In this document: positions 35,529 to 45,189 of the stretch, piece by piece
Layout: the number at the start of each line of letters is the position of its first letter
Numbering within the stretch: position 1 is the first letter of the stretch
Assembly: GCF_012027635.1 (NCBI RefSeq)
Contig: NZ_SNUS01000001.1
Span: 1,612,001-1,676,000, forward strand
Origin: Thermococcus sp. 21S9
GTDB taxonomy: Archaea > Methanobacteriota_B > Thermococci > Thermococcales > Thermococcaceae
DNA: 64,000 nucleotides
Reading direction: 5' to 3'
Notes under the pieces: model-generated
The model's database searches: none
What the model saw: only the letters and a program-made list of their open reading frames with translations
What the model was told of the DNA's origin: nothing
Translations under genes and position numbers: made by a program

Positions 35529-35586
35529 GGGCGATGATGACGACACCCTCGGCTGACGGTGATGAGCTGGACCCGTGCCTGAGCCC
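35529..35586 (+). ncRNA. C/D-box guide sRNA
   Basis: All four boxes are present: C ATGATGA (35534-35540), D' CTGA (35553-35556), C' GTGATGA (35559-35565) and D CTGA (35579-35582). The ends pair through GGGC (35529-35532) and GCCC (35583-35586). Box D' to C' spacing is two bases before GTGATGA, as compact as in archaeal sRNAs. The guides are CGACACCCTCGG before D' and GCTGGACCCGTGC before D. By the fifth-base rule the predicted methylated bases are the G in target CCGAG and the G in target GCACG. It lies between the converging gyaR and DUF72 genes. Confidence 0.88.
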
Positions 35587-36299
35587 TAAATGAGTGCTTT
35601 GAACCTCTTCGCGTCCCTGCACATGTCGGTGTTGTTGAAGAAGACGAAGCTCTCGCCCCTGTTCCAGCCGAGGACGCGCTCCCTGATTCTTTGAAGTTCC
35701 TCGTCGCTGTAGGAGTGCCGGTAGATTATCCGCCCGTTCTCGTAGCGCCCGTGAAGGCGGTAGTAGTTCGTCTCACCGCTGTGGAGCGGAATCCTCACGA
35801 GCGGGTCGGTCACGTCTATGACGTCGAAGGCCCTAACGAAGCGCTTAACGCCCTTCTCGCTCCAGCCCCTCAGCTCAACGGCTATCTCGAAGTTTCCCCT
35901 GTCAATCATCTCGAAGAACCTTTCCGCGTTGGCGAAGCTCTCCTCGCCCTCCCTGAAGCTCTTCGGCAACTGAATTAGAATGAAGCGCGCACCGAGGGTT
36001 TCGGCCTCTTTGAGCGTCAGGCGCCAGAAGTGAAGGGCGTCGCTCGTTGGCCTGAGAAGACCGACGTTTTTGCTCGGCTTCACGTTGCTCCTCCGCCACG
36101 TCGGGCTGTTTGGAGGGTGCGTTACGCCCTGAAATGCCTTCATCGCGAAGATAAAACCTTCCGGGGCTTCCTTCCTCCAGCGCTCAAGGGTTTTCTCCTG
36201 GAGGATTCGGTAAAACGTCTGCTGGACCTCAACCGCGTCGAAGTCCCGGAAGTATTTTGCCCTCCCCTCGCAGAAGCCACACGTTCCAACCTTAATCAT
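35586..36299 (-). CDS. DUF72 family protein (COG1801)
   Basis: A 237-residue TIM-barrel-like protein of the DUF72 family. Recognised parts are IKVGTCGFCEG at the start, AVEVQQTFYRI, FAMKAFQGVTHP, and the late YYRLHGRYENGRIIYRHSYSDEEL and VFFNNT blocks. Function unknown; a nuclease or glycosidase-like role has been proposed for the family. The ATG at 36299 is chosen because GGAGTGATG lies just before it. It comes directly after nurA, whose stop it overlaps upstream, so it belongs to the end of the herA-mre11-rad50-nurA operon. Confidence 0.85.
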   Translation of the reverse strand: MIKVGTCGFCEGRAKYFRDFDAVEVQQTFYRILQEKTLERWRKEAPEGFIFAMKAFQGVTHPPNSPTWRRSNVKPSKNVGLLRPTSDALHFWRLTLKEAETLGARFILIQLPKSFREGEESFANAERFFEMIDRGNFEIAVELRGWSEKGVKRFVRAFDVIDVTDPLVRIPLHSGETNYYRLHGRYENGRIIYRHSYSDEELQRIRERVLGWNRGESFVFFNNTDMCRDAKRFKALI

Positions 36300-36304
36300 C
36301 TCCA

Positions 36305-37543
36305 TCACTCCAGAGGTTCCCTTCCGTAGCGCAGGAAGTTCAGGTAAGCCTCGTCCTCTCCAACTATCGCGCTCAGGATTGCGTCGACGTAGGCGTCGAA
36401 CTCCCTCTTCTTGATTACGACCGAGTGGTGCGCGTACTCGAGCGGAATCACGTATTCGTCTTCTGCCACAGAGAGGATTTTCGCCAGCGTCTCCTCGAAG
36501 TCCTGCTTCTCCGGAACCTCGAGGAGGTAAATCAATCCCCCATCGGCGAAGCGGACGTAGGCCGGCCGTATCCTCGCGCCCTCTATCTTCCTTCCGTCGA
36601 GGACGAGAATCTCGCGGAGGTTCTCGAAAAAGCCGTGCTCCATGAGGTCGAGGATTAGTTGAGCGAGAGCCTCTTTCTTGCCGACCTTCGACGAGAAGCG
36701 CAGGTAACCGCTCCCATCGGTCAGCGAAGCAACGACCGGCGTGTCCACCATTATCGGGACCTTCTTCAGTTTCTCCCTCTCGGCTACCGTCCCTATGACG
36801 TCGGAGCGGTAGAAGGTCTTCGCTATTGAGGCTATCTCGTTTCCCAAAAGCCTGTCGAGGGCGTGGAGATACTCGAGATACTCAAAGAGGACTATCAGGT
36901 TTTCGGCATCCACAACCCACCATATTTTTCCGCGAATGCTCCTCGAACCCTTCTCCTCCAGTATCTTGAAGATTGACTTCCCTTCCCTCCCGCGAGCGAG
37001 CAGAGATGGGCCAGAGATGACGCCCTTCTTGAGCTCCCGTTTCCACTCCCTCCACTTGAGGTTCAGAGCATCGAGAAAGTCCAGCGAGGCCTCCAAGAGC
37101 GTCCTCCCGTGTCTTTCATAGAGCTGGTTCGTGGTTGAGTTCGCGTAGCTCGGCGGTCTTATGAGGGCCCCGCTTATCGTGCCGTCCATGAGCACGAGGT
37201 CGGACATTTCCCCAACGAGAGCGCCCATTCTCTTCTCTAAGGTGTCCATGTGAACCCTTATCCTGTCGTCGGCGTTGCTGTAGGGGAAGAGCGCCCCGAT
37301 GTCGTTCCAGTAGTAGAGGTCGTCGCCGACAGCCGAAGCTGAAACGGCGTAGATTATCGCCCCACTGAGCCTCCTGGCCATTCTACTACCGTCAACGGCG
37401 TAAACCCTCGCCTTCTTCGGCTCGGGTAGGCTCTCCCAGCGGTAGTGCTTCCTCACGAGGGGAACGAGCTTTCCGAGCTCTTTCCTGCTCTCCCTGAGGA
37501 AGTGCCTGATTTCCTCGAGGTGCCTGTCATCAATACGCTCCAA
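36305..37543 (-). CDS. nurA: 5'-3' nuclease NurA
   Basis: NurA degrades DNA ends together with HerA in archaeal double-strand break repair. The catalytic block is YAVDGSRMARRL, followed by VLMDGT and IMVDTPVVASLTDGSGYLR, with AYVRF and EYAHHSVVIKKREFD towards the end, as in the NurA family. The length is about 412 residues. The start is taken as TTG at 37543, with GGAGGTGG upstream in the rad50 end; the ATG at 37570 would add nine residues. The fourth gene of the operon herA-mre11-rad50-nurA. Confidence 0.9.
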   Translation of the reverse strand: MERIDDRHLEEIRHFLRESRKELGKLVPLVRKHYRWESLPEPKKARVYAVDGSRMARRLSGAIIYAVSASAVGDDLYYWNDIGALFPYSNADDRIRVHMDTLEKRMGALVGEMSDLVLMDGTISGALIRPPSYANSTTNQLYERHGRTLLEASLDFLDALNLKWREWKRELKKGVISGPSLLARGREGKSIFKILEEKGSRSIRGKIWWVVDAENLIVLFEYLEYLHALDRLLGNEIASIAKTFYRSDVIGTVAEREKLKKVPIMVDTPVVASLTDGSGYLRFSSKVGKKEALAQLILDLMEHGFFENLREILVLDGRKIEGARIRPAYVRFADGGLIYLLEVPEKQDFEETLAKILSVAEDEYVIPLEYAHHSVVIKKREFDAYVDAILSAIVGEDEAYLNFLRYGREPLE

Positions 37544-40187
37544 GGCTCTCCACCTCCACCCTCGCTTCACCGGCGTTGGTAACCCTTATCACGTAATCGG
37601 CCGCGTCCTTCAGCTCCTCGTCGTGCGAGACGATGATTACCTGCGGTATCTTCCTCAGCTGGCTCGATATAATCTCCACGAGCTTCTTCCTCCGCTCTTC
37701 GTCCAGGAAGGGCGTTGGCTCGTCCAATATGAGCAGTTCAAGGTTGCCCACCTTGTAGAGCGAGAGGGCCAGCCTAAAGGCCAGACCGAGCGCTATCCTC
37801 TCCCCACCGCTGAGGAAGTCTATTCCCACCTCGTTGCCTGCGTAGAGGACTTTGAGCTCAATCCTCTCCTTCCCATAGCGCTTCTCGCGCCTCAGTCTTA
37901 TCCCCTGATACTTGCCCTCGGTCATCTCCGAGAACAGCTCTCCGGCCAGCTTCTGCACCTCTTCAAGGCCCCTGAGCTCCTCCTCCGCCTTCAGCCGGGC
38001 TACCTTCTCCCTGAAGGCCGTCATATCCGCGAGGGCCTTCTCGAGGAGCTCAAGTTCCCTCTCGGCCCTTTCAATCTCCCCGAGGTTCGCCTTCAGCTCG
38101 TCTATCAGGCGAGCTATCTCGTCCCTCAGGCTTTCCGCCCCTTCACGCTCGGCCCTCGCCCTCTCAAGGGCTCTCGATTTCTCAAGGTATTCCCTCTCGG
38201 CCCTCTCAAATTCCTCCTCCGAGAAGTCCTTTCTGGCATCCTCGAGCTCTTTTCTCACTTTTTCAAGCTCGGCCTTCAGGCGCTTCATGTTCCCCCTTGA
38301 CTCATCGGCCTTCCTCCGCTCGATGTCGAGCTTCTTCTCGAGGGCTTCAATCCTCCTTGGAACGTCCTTCAGCGAGAGGAACTCGTGGTAGGGCTTCTCG
38401 AGTTCCTTAAGTTTATTCTCAACCTCCTCGAAGGACTTAAATCCCCTCTCGGAGAGCCTCTTTAGAATGCCTGCCTTCCTCCCCTCGAGGGCGTGGAGTT
38501 CATTCTTTACTTCCTCCGTTTCCTTCTCAAGGCCCTCGAGCTCCTCAATCCTCTCCCTCACGCCCCGGATTTCCTTCTTGAGGCCGATGAGCTTCTCCTT
38601 CGTTTCCTCGAAGAGCTCGGCGTCCCTCTCGAGCTCCTCAACACCGAGCTCCTCAAGCTTTTCCTTCGCCTCCCTGAGCAAATCGGCCGTCTTCTTGAGG
38701 CGAATCAGCTTTGTTTCCTTCGCGAGGAGCTTCTTAAGCTCAACCTCGCGCTTTCTCAGCCCTTCGAGTTCCCCCTCAAGGACCTTGATTTCTTTCTCAA
38801 TCCTCGATATCTCGGCCCTGTATTCGGCCAGAATTTCGCCCTCCTCGTGCTCATCTATGGGTCTCCTACAGAGGGGGCAGATTTTGGCCCCTTCCAGCCT
38901 CTCCATGTTGGCCCTAAGCTCGGCTTTCTTTCCCTTCAGCGAGGCTATTCTCTCCCTGACCTTTGAAATCTCCTCGCTCAGTTTTTCGAGTTCTTCCCTG
39001 GCTTCCTCGATTTCTTTGAGTTCCTTCTCAAGCTTCTCGATGGTGTATCCGGCCCTCTCGAGTTCCTTCCTGTACTTCTCTGCCTCGCCGAGGGTTGACA
39101 GGGCGCGCTGGTAGAGCCTGTGCTTCTCCTTGAGCCTCTCGTATTCCTTCCTCGTCTCCTCTTCCCTTTTCTTCAGCTCCTCAAGCTTCTTTTCCAGTTC
39201 CTCTCTCTTCGCGGTTTCCTTCTCGAGGGAGTGGAGCTTTTCCCTCAGCGAGGAGAGCCGGACCTCAACCTTCGAGAGCTCGTCCTTCAGCTTCAGCAGT
39301 TTACCGAGCTCGGTATACTCCTCTGCAAGGGGCCTCAGCTCTTCAAGTCTCGCCTTTCTCTCTTCCAGCTCCTCGAGCTCGAGCTTCAGCTCCTCAATCC
39401 TCTTCTCCCTTTCCCTGAGGAGCTTTTCCTCGCTCGCCAGCGATTTTTCGAGGAGCGCTATCCTCTTCTCGAGGCCGGCTATCAGCTCTTTCCTCTCCTT
39501 CATCTCGCGGTAGAGCTTGGAAAGCTTCTCTACCTCGGCTGAAAGCTCCCTTTCCCTCTTCCTCAGCTCACTAATCTTCCTCAGCGTCTCGGCGAACCTC
39601 TTCTCGGCCTCGCGGAGGTTCTCCTCGATTTCGGCTTTCCTCTCGATGAGCCTCTTGAGGTTCTCCTTCCTCCTCTTCAGCTCGCGGATTACATCGGCCG
39701 AGTTCCTCTCGGCGTTTTCGTAGTCCTCTATTCCAAGAACCTTGCGCAGAACCTTCTCCATGACCTCGCGGTTGGTGATTATGCCCTCAATCTCGCCCTG
39801 TCGAATGTAGAGCGCGTTCGTGTAAACCTGAAGAGGATAAACGTTTCGCTCAATCCAGCGCGCTATATCGGAGCTCTTCTCCGCGATGAGCCTTCCGTTC
39901 TCGAGGAGCTCGCTCTTCTTCGTGGTTCTGGTTATGCGGTAGGTTTTGCCGTTGTGCTCGAACTCTAAGCTTAAAGAAAGCTCCCCGGTTCCGACGCGGG
40001 CGTTGGCCTTCAGATAACCCTTAGGGAAGCTCGGGTGTCCGAGGTAAAGCGAGGCGAAGATGGCCTCGAGGATTGAGCTCTTTCCGGCCCCGTTCTGGCC
40101 GATTATCAGGTTTATTCCGTCGCTGAACTCGACAACGCTTTTCCGGTGGGCCCTGAAGTTCCGAATCTCGATTTTCCTGACCCTCAT
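37530..40187 (-). CDS. rad50: DNA repair ATPase Rad50
   Basis: An 885-residue SMC-like ATPase that, with Mre11, senses and opens DNA ends. The N-terminal P-loop is GQNGAGKSSILEAIFASLYLG. A long antiparallel coiled coil runs from about residue 150 to 740, broken by the zinc hook CPLCRRPI near residue 440. The C-terminal half-domain holds the signature FLSGGERIALGLAFRLALS, Walker B LLILDEPTPFLDEERR and the H-loop VSHDEE. The length fits archaeal Rad50 proteins (about 850-890). The ATG overlaps the mre11 stop (ATGA). Confidence 0.97.
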   Translation of the reverse strand: MRVRKIEIRNFRAHRKSVVEFSDGINLIIGQNGAGKSSILEAIFASLYLGHPSFPKGYLKANARVGTGELSLSLEFEHNGKTYRITRTTKKSELLENGRLIAEKSSDIARWIERNVYPLQVYTNALYIRQGEIEGIITNREVMEKVLRKVLGIEDYENAERNSADVIRELKRRKENLKRLIERKAEIEENLREAEKRFAETLRKISELRKRERELSAEVEKLSKLYREMKERKELIAGLEKRIALLEKSLASEEKLLREREKRIEELKLELEELEERKARLEELRPLAEEYTELGKLLKLKDELSKVEVRLSSLREKLHSLEKETAKREELEKKLEELKKREEETRKEYERLKEKHRLYQRALSTLGEAEKYRKELERAGYTIEKLEKELKEIEEAREELEKLSEEISKVRERIASLKGKKAELRANMERLEGAKICPLCRRPIDEHEEGEILAEYRAEISRIEKEIKVLEGELEGLRKREVELKKLLAKETKLIRLKKTADLLREAKEKLEELGVEELERDAELFEETKEKLIGLKKEIRGVRERIEELEGLEKETEEVKNELHALEGRKAGILKRLSERGFKSFEEVENKLKELEKPYHEFLSLKDVPRRIEALEKKLDIERRKADESRGNMKRLKAELEKVRKELEDARKDFSEEEFERAEREYLEKSRALERARAEREGAESLRDEIARLIDELKANLGEIERAERELELLEKALADMTAFREKVARLKAEEELRGLEEVQKLAGELFSEMTEGKYQGIRLRREKRYGKERIELKVLYAGNEVGIDFLSGGERIALGLAFRLALSLYKVGNLELLILDEPTPFLDEERRKKLVEIISSQLRKIPQVIIVSHDEELKDAADYVIRVTNAGEARVEVESLGAY

Positions 40188-41584
40188 AGCTTACCACCCC
40201 TGAGCCACGCGTCGAGGCTCGACGGCTTTGCCGGCTTCGGTTTCTTTCCGGTCTTCTTCTCGGGTTTTGGCTTTTCCTGTTTCTCCCTCCTCGGAGTTAC
40301 CTTCACGTGCTTTTTCTCCTTCGGCGGTTTCTTTTCAACGTTTTCCGGTTTCTTCGGCTCTTCCGCTGGTTTGCGGGCTCTTGCGCTCATCTCCGCTGGA
40401 ACGCCGAGGCGATACTTTTCAAGGAGCCAGTCCATGAACTCGTCGAGCGGGAACTCCTTCGGTTCGCTCCTCATGTGGAGGAAGAGCTCCCTCTCCCACT
40501 CGGTCAGTATCTCCTCACTCACGCGCTCCCTCGAGATTATCGCCTCGCTCGTAACCCTGCTCCTGAAGGCGTAGTAGGCTATGCCAAAGTCCTTCAGCAG
40601 GTCGTTGAACTCCGCTAGACTAACGCCACCCTTCACAGTTCCCTCGAGGTAGATGATTGCCACGGCATCTTTCGGAATCAGTTCCGCTACCTCCTCGACC
40701 CTCCGCCTGAGCTCAGCCTTTGAGTTTCCGGAAATTGTAACGCGGTAGAAGGGCCTCGTTTCGACCTCAATGAACTCCGGCTTGAAGTCCTCGACGATGT
40801 AGAAGCCCTTCGGCTGGTTGTTTTCCCTGACCTTCGGCTTTCTGTCCTTCTCGCCGTAAACTATTACGTGGCTCGCCTCCCTCACGTCTGTCCTCTCGAG
40901 CGAACCGGGGTAAACGATTGGCCCGTTCAAGCCGGTCTGCTCCGGCTCCGCAACCTTCCTCACGTGGATGTGCCCGAGGGCGTAGTAGGAGAAATTCTCG
41001 GGGAGTTCGCTCAGCTTTAGGTCGAAGGCGTCCTGATAGGGTGTGTCCTTCGCGAGGTAGTCAACGGCCTGGTGGAGCATCAGGATGTCCCCTTTCTTGA
41101 ATAGGGCCTTCAGGACGTTGGTGTTGCCCCTTATGAGTTGCCAGCGCGTATGATGCCTCAGGCCGTAGATTTTAAAGCCATCAACCTCGGCCCAGACGAG
41201 GTAGCGGTCCGCTATCCTCTTGCTCCTCAGGAACTCGTCCCTCTTCTCCTCTCTCCTGAGGCCAAGGGTCCTTAGAAGGCCGAGGTGCTCGAGCAGGTCG
41301 AAGACGGAAGCTTCCCTAATCGTCTTGTCGTGGTTGCCCTCGATGGCAAAGACCGGGATTTCCCTTCTCCTCGGGATTTCGAGTATTTCAACCGCATCGC
41401 GCAGGGCCTTCGGCGACGGCCTGCTCACGTGGAAGAGGTCTCCAGCGATGAGTATGAAGTCTACCCCAGCCTTAACGGCCTTCTCAACCGCCTCGCGGAA
41501 GGCCCCAACGTAGTCCTCGTAGCGGAAGGGCTGGTTGAACTGCTCCCTGCCGAGATGGACATCGGCTATGTGCGCGAACCTCAT
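40184..41584 (-). CDS. mre11: DNA repair nuclease Mre11
   Basis: A 466-residue Mn-dependent nuclease of the calcineurin-like fold. Metal-binding motifs: IADVHLG, AGDLFHVSRP, IEGNHDK and GHIHVRKV. A C-terminal tail of about 80 residues is Lys/Pro-rich, probably disordered and close to the Rad50-binding part. The tail ends SLDAWLRGGKL. It starts nine bases after the herA stop and overlaps rad50. Confidence 0.96.
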   Translation of the reverse strand: MRFAHIADVHLGREQFNQPFRYEDYVGAFREAVEKAVKAGVDFILIAGDLFHVSRPSPKALRDAVEILEIPRRREIPVFAIEGNHDKTIREASVFDLLEHLGLLRTLGLRREEKRDEFLRSKRIADRYLVWAEVDGFKIYGLRHHTRWQLIRGNTNVLKALFKKGDILMLHQAVDYLAKDTPYQDAFDLKLSELPENFSYYALGHIHVRKVAEPEQTGLNGPIVYPGSLERTDVREASHVIVYGEKDRKPKVRENNQPKGFYIVEDFKPEFIEVETRPFYRVTISGNSKAELRRRVEEVAELIPKDAVAIIYLEGTVKGGVSLAEFNDLLKDFGIAYYAFRSRVTSEAIISRERVSEEILTEWERELFLHMRSEPKEFPLDEFMDWLLEKYRLGVPAEMSARARKPAEEPKKPENVEKKPPKEKKHVKVTPRREKQEKPKPEKKTGKKPKPAKPSSLDAWLRGGKL

Positions 41585-41593
41585 CTTAACACC

Positions 41594-43261
41594 TCACAGC
41601 GGGAGGGACGCTATGGCTTCCTCCTCGCTAACCTCTTCCTCCTTCCCCTCGAGCCACTCCTCGACGATGTCTATGTCCCTTCCCCCATAGTGGCCGTTGA
41701 AGTCCTTCTCGAAGTTATAAATCTTCACCATCGCCGGAATCGTGATGGCGTAGCCGACTATAACCGCTTCACCGACGCCCAGGGAGGCTATATCGCTCAA
41801 CAGGTCCTCGCTTATCTGTTCGCTCGCCTGCTGGACGTAGCGCTGGTCATTGGGCTCAACCAGCTTGAGGATTATCTTGGTGTTGGTCTGGCTGAGTATG
41901 TCGTCGTCCAGCTTCTTCGGCCTCTGTGATACTATTCCAAGGCCGACGCCGAACTTCCTGCCCTCTCGCGCTATCTTGCCGAGCCACAGGGTTGCGGGGT
42001 TCTTCTCGCCCCTCGGCGCGAATATGTGTGCCTCTTCAACTATGACGAGGATTGGCTTTTTCACGGCCGGGTAAGCTTCCAGTATCTCCCTCGCGGTGAG
42101 CCTGTCGTTCGTTCTGACGGCTTTGATGTACTCGATGCGGTTCTTGAGTATGCCCCTCAGAACGAAGCTCGCGAGCGTTATCATCTGCTCCTCTTCCATT
42201 CCGCTGAGGTCTATGACGTTCACCATGCCGGGCCTTATCTCGCCGAGCACATCTACCGGACTTATGAACTCGCCGAAGTTGGCCTTCAGCTCACCTATGT
42301 AGTCCTTCAGCCTTATCAGCGAGTCCAAATCCCTCGCCTGAATCTTCCTCGGCGTCTCTATACCCTTCTCGTTGTAGTAGTAGATTACCTTGTCGTCGGT
42401 GTTCTCGTAAACCCTAATCCACCCCTCTATCTTGTCCTCCATCGCCTCGAGGAATGGTAAGCCCCCGACGACCTTTCCGTCCCGTCTCATCTCCTCCTTG
42501 ACGGTTCTGTAAACGAGCCCGAGGAAGCGCCTCTGGAGGCTCGCGTTTTCGGCTATTCCCAAAAGCGTTGCCAGTTCGCTCAGCCTTATTCTCCCGGGGT
42601 CTATCGTGGCCTTTATCGGGTTCACGCGCGCCCCGGGCCAGCTCAACCGCTGATACTCGCCGTGGGGGTCGAGGATTACGACGGTGGCGTTCACGTTGTC
42701 CACGAGTTCCTTTGTGAGAACCGCTATCGTGTTGGACTTGCCGGCTCCGGTAACGGCCAGAACCGCGAAGTGCCTCGAAACGAGCCTGTTGGCGTCGAGG
42801 CGGACCTCGATATCGCTTCTCGCGATGAGCTTTCCAATCCTGAGGTGGCCGTTGGCGAAGATTCTCTCCAAATCCTCGTCTCTGGCCAGATAAACTCTCT
42901 CGCCGGGCTTTATGGGAACGCGGTTGGGGGCGGGCTTTACCAGAAACTCGCCGTCCCTCGTTCTAAGCACGCCGAGAACCTTGGCGGTAGCCAGTATCTC
43001 CTCACTCTTGTCGAGGATTCCGCGCGAGAAAACGTTGACGGTTTTTTCAACGTAGTCGTAGCTTCCCCTTCCGGCTTCCATAAGCCAGTTGAGATTTCTG
43101 ATGGACTTGAGGAGAGCCAAAACCTCGTCTCCCTCGCGGTTTTTGACAATCAAAAACTCGCCGAAGCGCGGGAGCTCGTTCTTGGGGTTGACTATGAACG
43201 TGAAGTGGTCGGTGCTCGATTCACCGAACACTATTCCAACCGAAGCGTCGCGACCCTCCAT
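41594..43261 (-). CDS. herA: Bipolar DNA helicase HerA
   Basis: A 555-residue hexameric DNA pump of the HerA/FtsK class. The N-terminal 170 residues form the HAS barrel (VGIVFGESSTDHFTF ... VYLARDEDLE). Walker A is VTGAGKSNTIAVL, Walker B is ILVIVEEAHIFAPRG, and the arginine-finger region is SQRPKKLDDDILSQTNT. HerA drives NurA to resect DNA. GGTGGTAAT precedes the ATG. It is the first gene of the leftward operon and faces the MutS-like gene. Confidence 0.95.
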   Translation of the reverse strand: MEGRDASVGIVFGESSTDHFTFIVNPKNELPRFGEFLIVKNREGDEVLALLKSIRNLNWLMEAGRGSYDYVEKTVNVFSRGILDKSEEILATAKVLGVLRTRDGEFLVKPAPNRVPIKPGERVYLARDEDLERIFANGHLRIGKLIARSDIEVRLDANRLVSRHFAVLAVTGAGKSNTIAVLTKELVDNVNATVVILDPHGEYQRLSWPGARVNPIKATIDPGRIRLSELATLLGIAENASLQRRFLGLVYRTVKEEMRRDGKVVGGLPFLEAMEDKIEGWIRVYENTDDKVIYYYNEKGIETPRKIQARDLDSLIRLKDYIGELKANFGEFISPVDVLGEIRPGMVNVIDLSGMEEEQMITLASFVLRGILKNRIEYIKAVRTNDRLTAREILEAYPAVKKPILVIVEEAHIFAPRGEKNPATLWLGKIAREGRKFGVGLGIVSQRPKKLDDDILSQTNTKIILKLVEPNDQRYVQQASEQISEDLLSDIASLGVGEAVIVGYAITIPAMVKIYNFEKDFNGHYGGRDIDIVEEWLEGKEEEVSEEEAIASLPL

Positions 43262-43350
43262 ATTACCACCTTGAGTTGATTCGCCCGGCCGAAAACAAAA
43301 ACCTTTCGATGCCGGTCAACCTTATAAACTCCCGGGCGTAGCTTCCGGAG

Positions 43351-45084
43351 ATGAAACCGAAGCTGAACCCAGAGGCGAGGGCTGTTCACAGGGCAATCCT
43401 GTCTGAGATTCGAAGAAAGCTGAGCCTTCCGGGTAGCGAGGCCTATCTCGAGCGCTTTTCCCTCACCAACGACCCGGACGAGATAAAGGGACGGCAGGCC
43501 TACCTCAGAGAGGGCCTCTCAAAGGTAAAGCCCGAGATGAGGGGCCTAATCTCAAAGGTCAGGCCGATAAGGTTCCAGAGGGAGTTTCTGAACGACAGGG
43601 TCCTCCTCGTCGACGAGTCAGAGGTTGAAACGGCAGAAGCCCTGAACCTGTGCCACGTTACAACAGACGTCGAGGAGGCCCGCGAGTATCCTATTGTCCT
43701 TAGCACCATTGGCTACGGGGTTGACGTCGAGCTGAAACCGCAGGAGATAGCTCCAGAGCTCTACATCCTGCCCCTCTGGAGGAACAGGGGGACACTTGAG
43801 GCCCTCGCCAGAATCGGCGAGCTGACCGGCGAGGGTAGCGTTGCTCCGAGAATGCTCGATGCCTTGAAGGAGTTCGAGGAGGTGATGGGACGCGAAAAGC
43901 TCCTTGAATCCCTCGACGAGCTGATAGCGGAGAAGGAGCGCGAGCTCAACGAGAGAATCGGCGAGAGGCTCGAGAGCTTCAGCTTGACCCTCAGCGGAAA
44001 AGAACTCTTGAGTTTCCTCGCCCAGCTCCGCGAGGGGAACTACGACGCCATATTCCAGCACTTCAGTGATGTCGAAGAGGAAATCCTTGAGCTGATAAAC
44101 GAGGCCGAGCGTGACCTCTCTGAAAGGCTCGGCGTTACGGTGGAGCTCTTCTCGCGGGAGGAGCTTTATCCAATTCGCGTTCCGGCTGAGAAGGTCGAAG
44201 AACTCAGGAACCTTCTCGAACGCGAATTAGCTCTTGAGCGCTATTTAAAGGCAAGGGAAATCCTCGATGAGATTGGCCCGCTCATTCCCAGGCTTAAGGA
44301 GGAACTTGAGAGGGTTCACGAGCTCGACTTTCTCCTGGCCGTGAGGGAATTTGCGGAGGGCTTTTCGTTCCCGGAAATCTGGGGCGGTGGAATCGCGTTC
44401 CTGCGCGGGAGGCACCTTTTCATCGAGAACCCACAGCCTGTGAGCTACGCCGTCGGGAGGAAGCCCGAGGGCTTTAGCGCTCCCGGCGCGGAGAGGATTA
44501 ACGATGAAGACGTTGTAATCCTCACCGGCGCGAACAGCGGTGGAAAGACGAGTTTGCTCGAGCTGATAACACAGGTTGAGATACTCTTCCACATGGGCTT
44601 CCCTGTTCCCGCTGAGAGGGCCTGGCTCGATCCCCTCGACGAGCTGTTCTTCTTCCGGCGGAAGAGGAGCGTTTATGGGGCTGGGGCCTTTGAGACCGCC
44701 CTTAAGTCCTTTGTGAGGGCCCTGCGCGGTAAGGGAAGGAAGCTAATCCTGATAGACGAGTTCGAAGCGATAACTGAACCCGGTGCCGCTGTGAAGATAA
44801 TCGGCGAGCTCCTCAAGGTGGCCCACGAGAGGGGATTTAGGGTCGTTATCGTCTCCCACCTCGGCGAGGACCTCAAGAAGGAGCTCCCCTTCGCGAGGGT
44901 TGATGGAATAGAGGCAAAGGGCCTCGACGAGAACCTGAACCTCATCGTTGACAGACAGCCCATCTTCGGAAAGCTCGGCAGAAGCACCCCCGAGTTAATA
45001 GTCGAGAGACTCGCAAGAAAGGCGAGAGGAAAGGACAGGGAGATATACGAGCGTATCCTGCAATCTTTCGGACGGAATGTGTAG
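43351..45084 (+). CDS. MutS-related ATPase (MutS2-like without SMR domain)
   Basis: A 577-residue protein. The N-terminal half is long helical (lever/clamp-like, with the conserved SKVRPIRFQREFLNDRVLLV), and the C-terminal third is a MutS-type ATPase: Walker A TGANSGGKTSLLELI, the Walker B core KLILIDEFEAIT and HLGEDLKK. There is no mismatch-recognition domain and no C-terminal SMR nuclease. It is similar in scheme to archaeal MutS2-like proteins; a role in recombination or replication control is possible. TATA CCTTATAAAC (43319-43328) lies about 25 bases before the ATG, suggesting a leaderless transcript. It diverges from herA. Confidence 0.85.
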   Translation: MKPKLNPEARAVHRAILSEIRRKLSLPGSEAYLERFSLTNDPDEIKGRQAYLREGLSKVKPEMRGLISKVRPIRFQREFLNDRVLLVDESEVETAEALNLCHVTTDVEEAREYPIVLSTIGYGVDVELKPQEIAPELYILPLWRNRGTLEALARIGELTGEGSVAPRMLDALKEFEEVMGREKLLESLDELIAEKERELNERIGERLESFSLTLSGKELLSFLAQLREGNYDAIFQHFSDVEEEILELINEAERDLSERLGVTVELFSREELYPIRVPAEKVEELRNLLERELALERYLKAREILDEIGPLIPRLKEELERVHELDFLLAVREFAEGFSFPEIWGGGIAFLRGRHLFIENPQPVSYAVGRKPEGFSAPGAERINDEDVVILTGANSGGKTSLLELITQVEILFHMGFPVPAERAWLDPLDELFFFRRKRSVYGAGAFETALKSFVRALRGKGRKLILIDEFEAITEPGAAVKIIGELLKVAHERGFRVVIVSHLGEDLKKELPFARVDGIEAKGLDENLNLIVDRQPIFGKLGRSTPELIVERLARKARGKDREIYERILQSFGRNV

Positions 45085-45090
45085 GTCCCT

Positions 45091-45115
45091 GTGTAGGTGG
45101 TTACTACACCTTTTT
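45091..45115 (+). terminator. Hairpin plus T5 after the MutS-like gene
   Basis: GTGTAG (45091-45096) pairs with CTACAC (45104-45109) across a seven-base loop, followed by C and TTTTT. The arm repeat TGTGTAGGT also occurs eleven bases earlier, at 45079-45087. It looks like an intrinsic terminator, though archaeal ends mostly depend on T-runs. Confidence 0.55.
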
Positions 45116-45189
45116 GACGTTATGTTCTTACTTCAATTGATTAGAAAGCTTTAAGTATTTTTAACGCGTACTCCCCTGGGGGATGAGGC

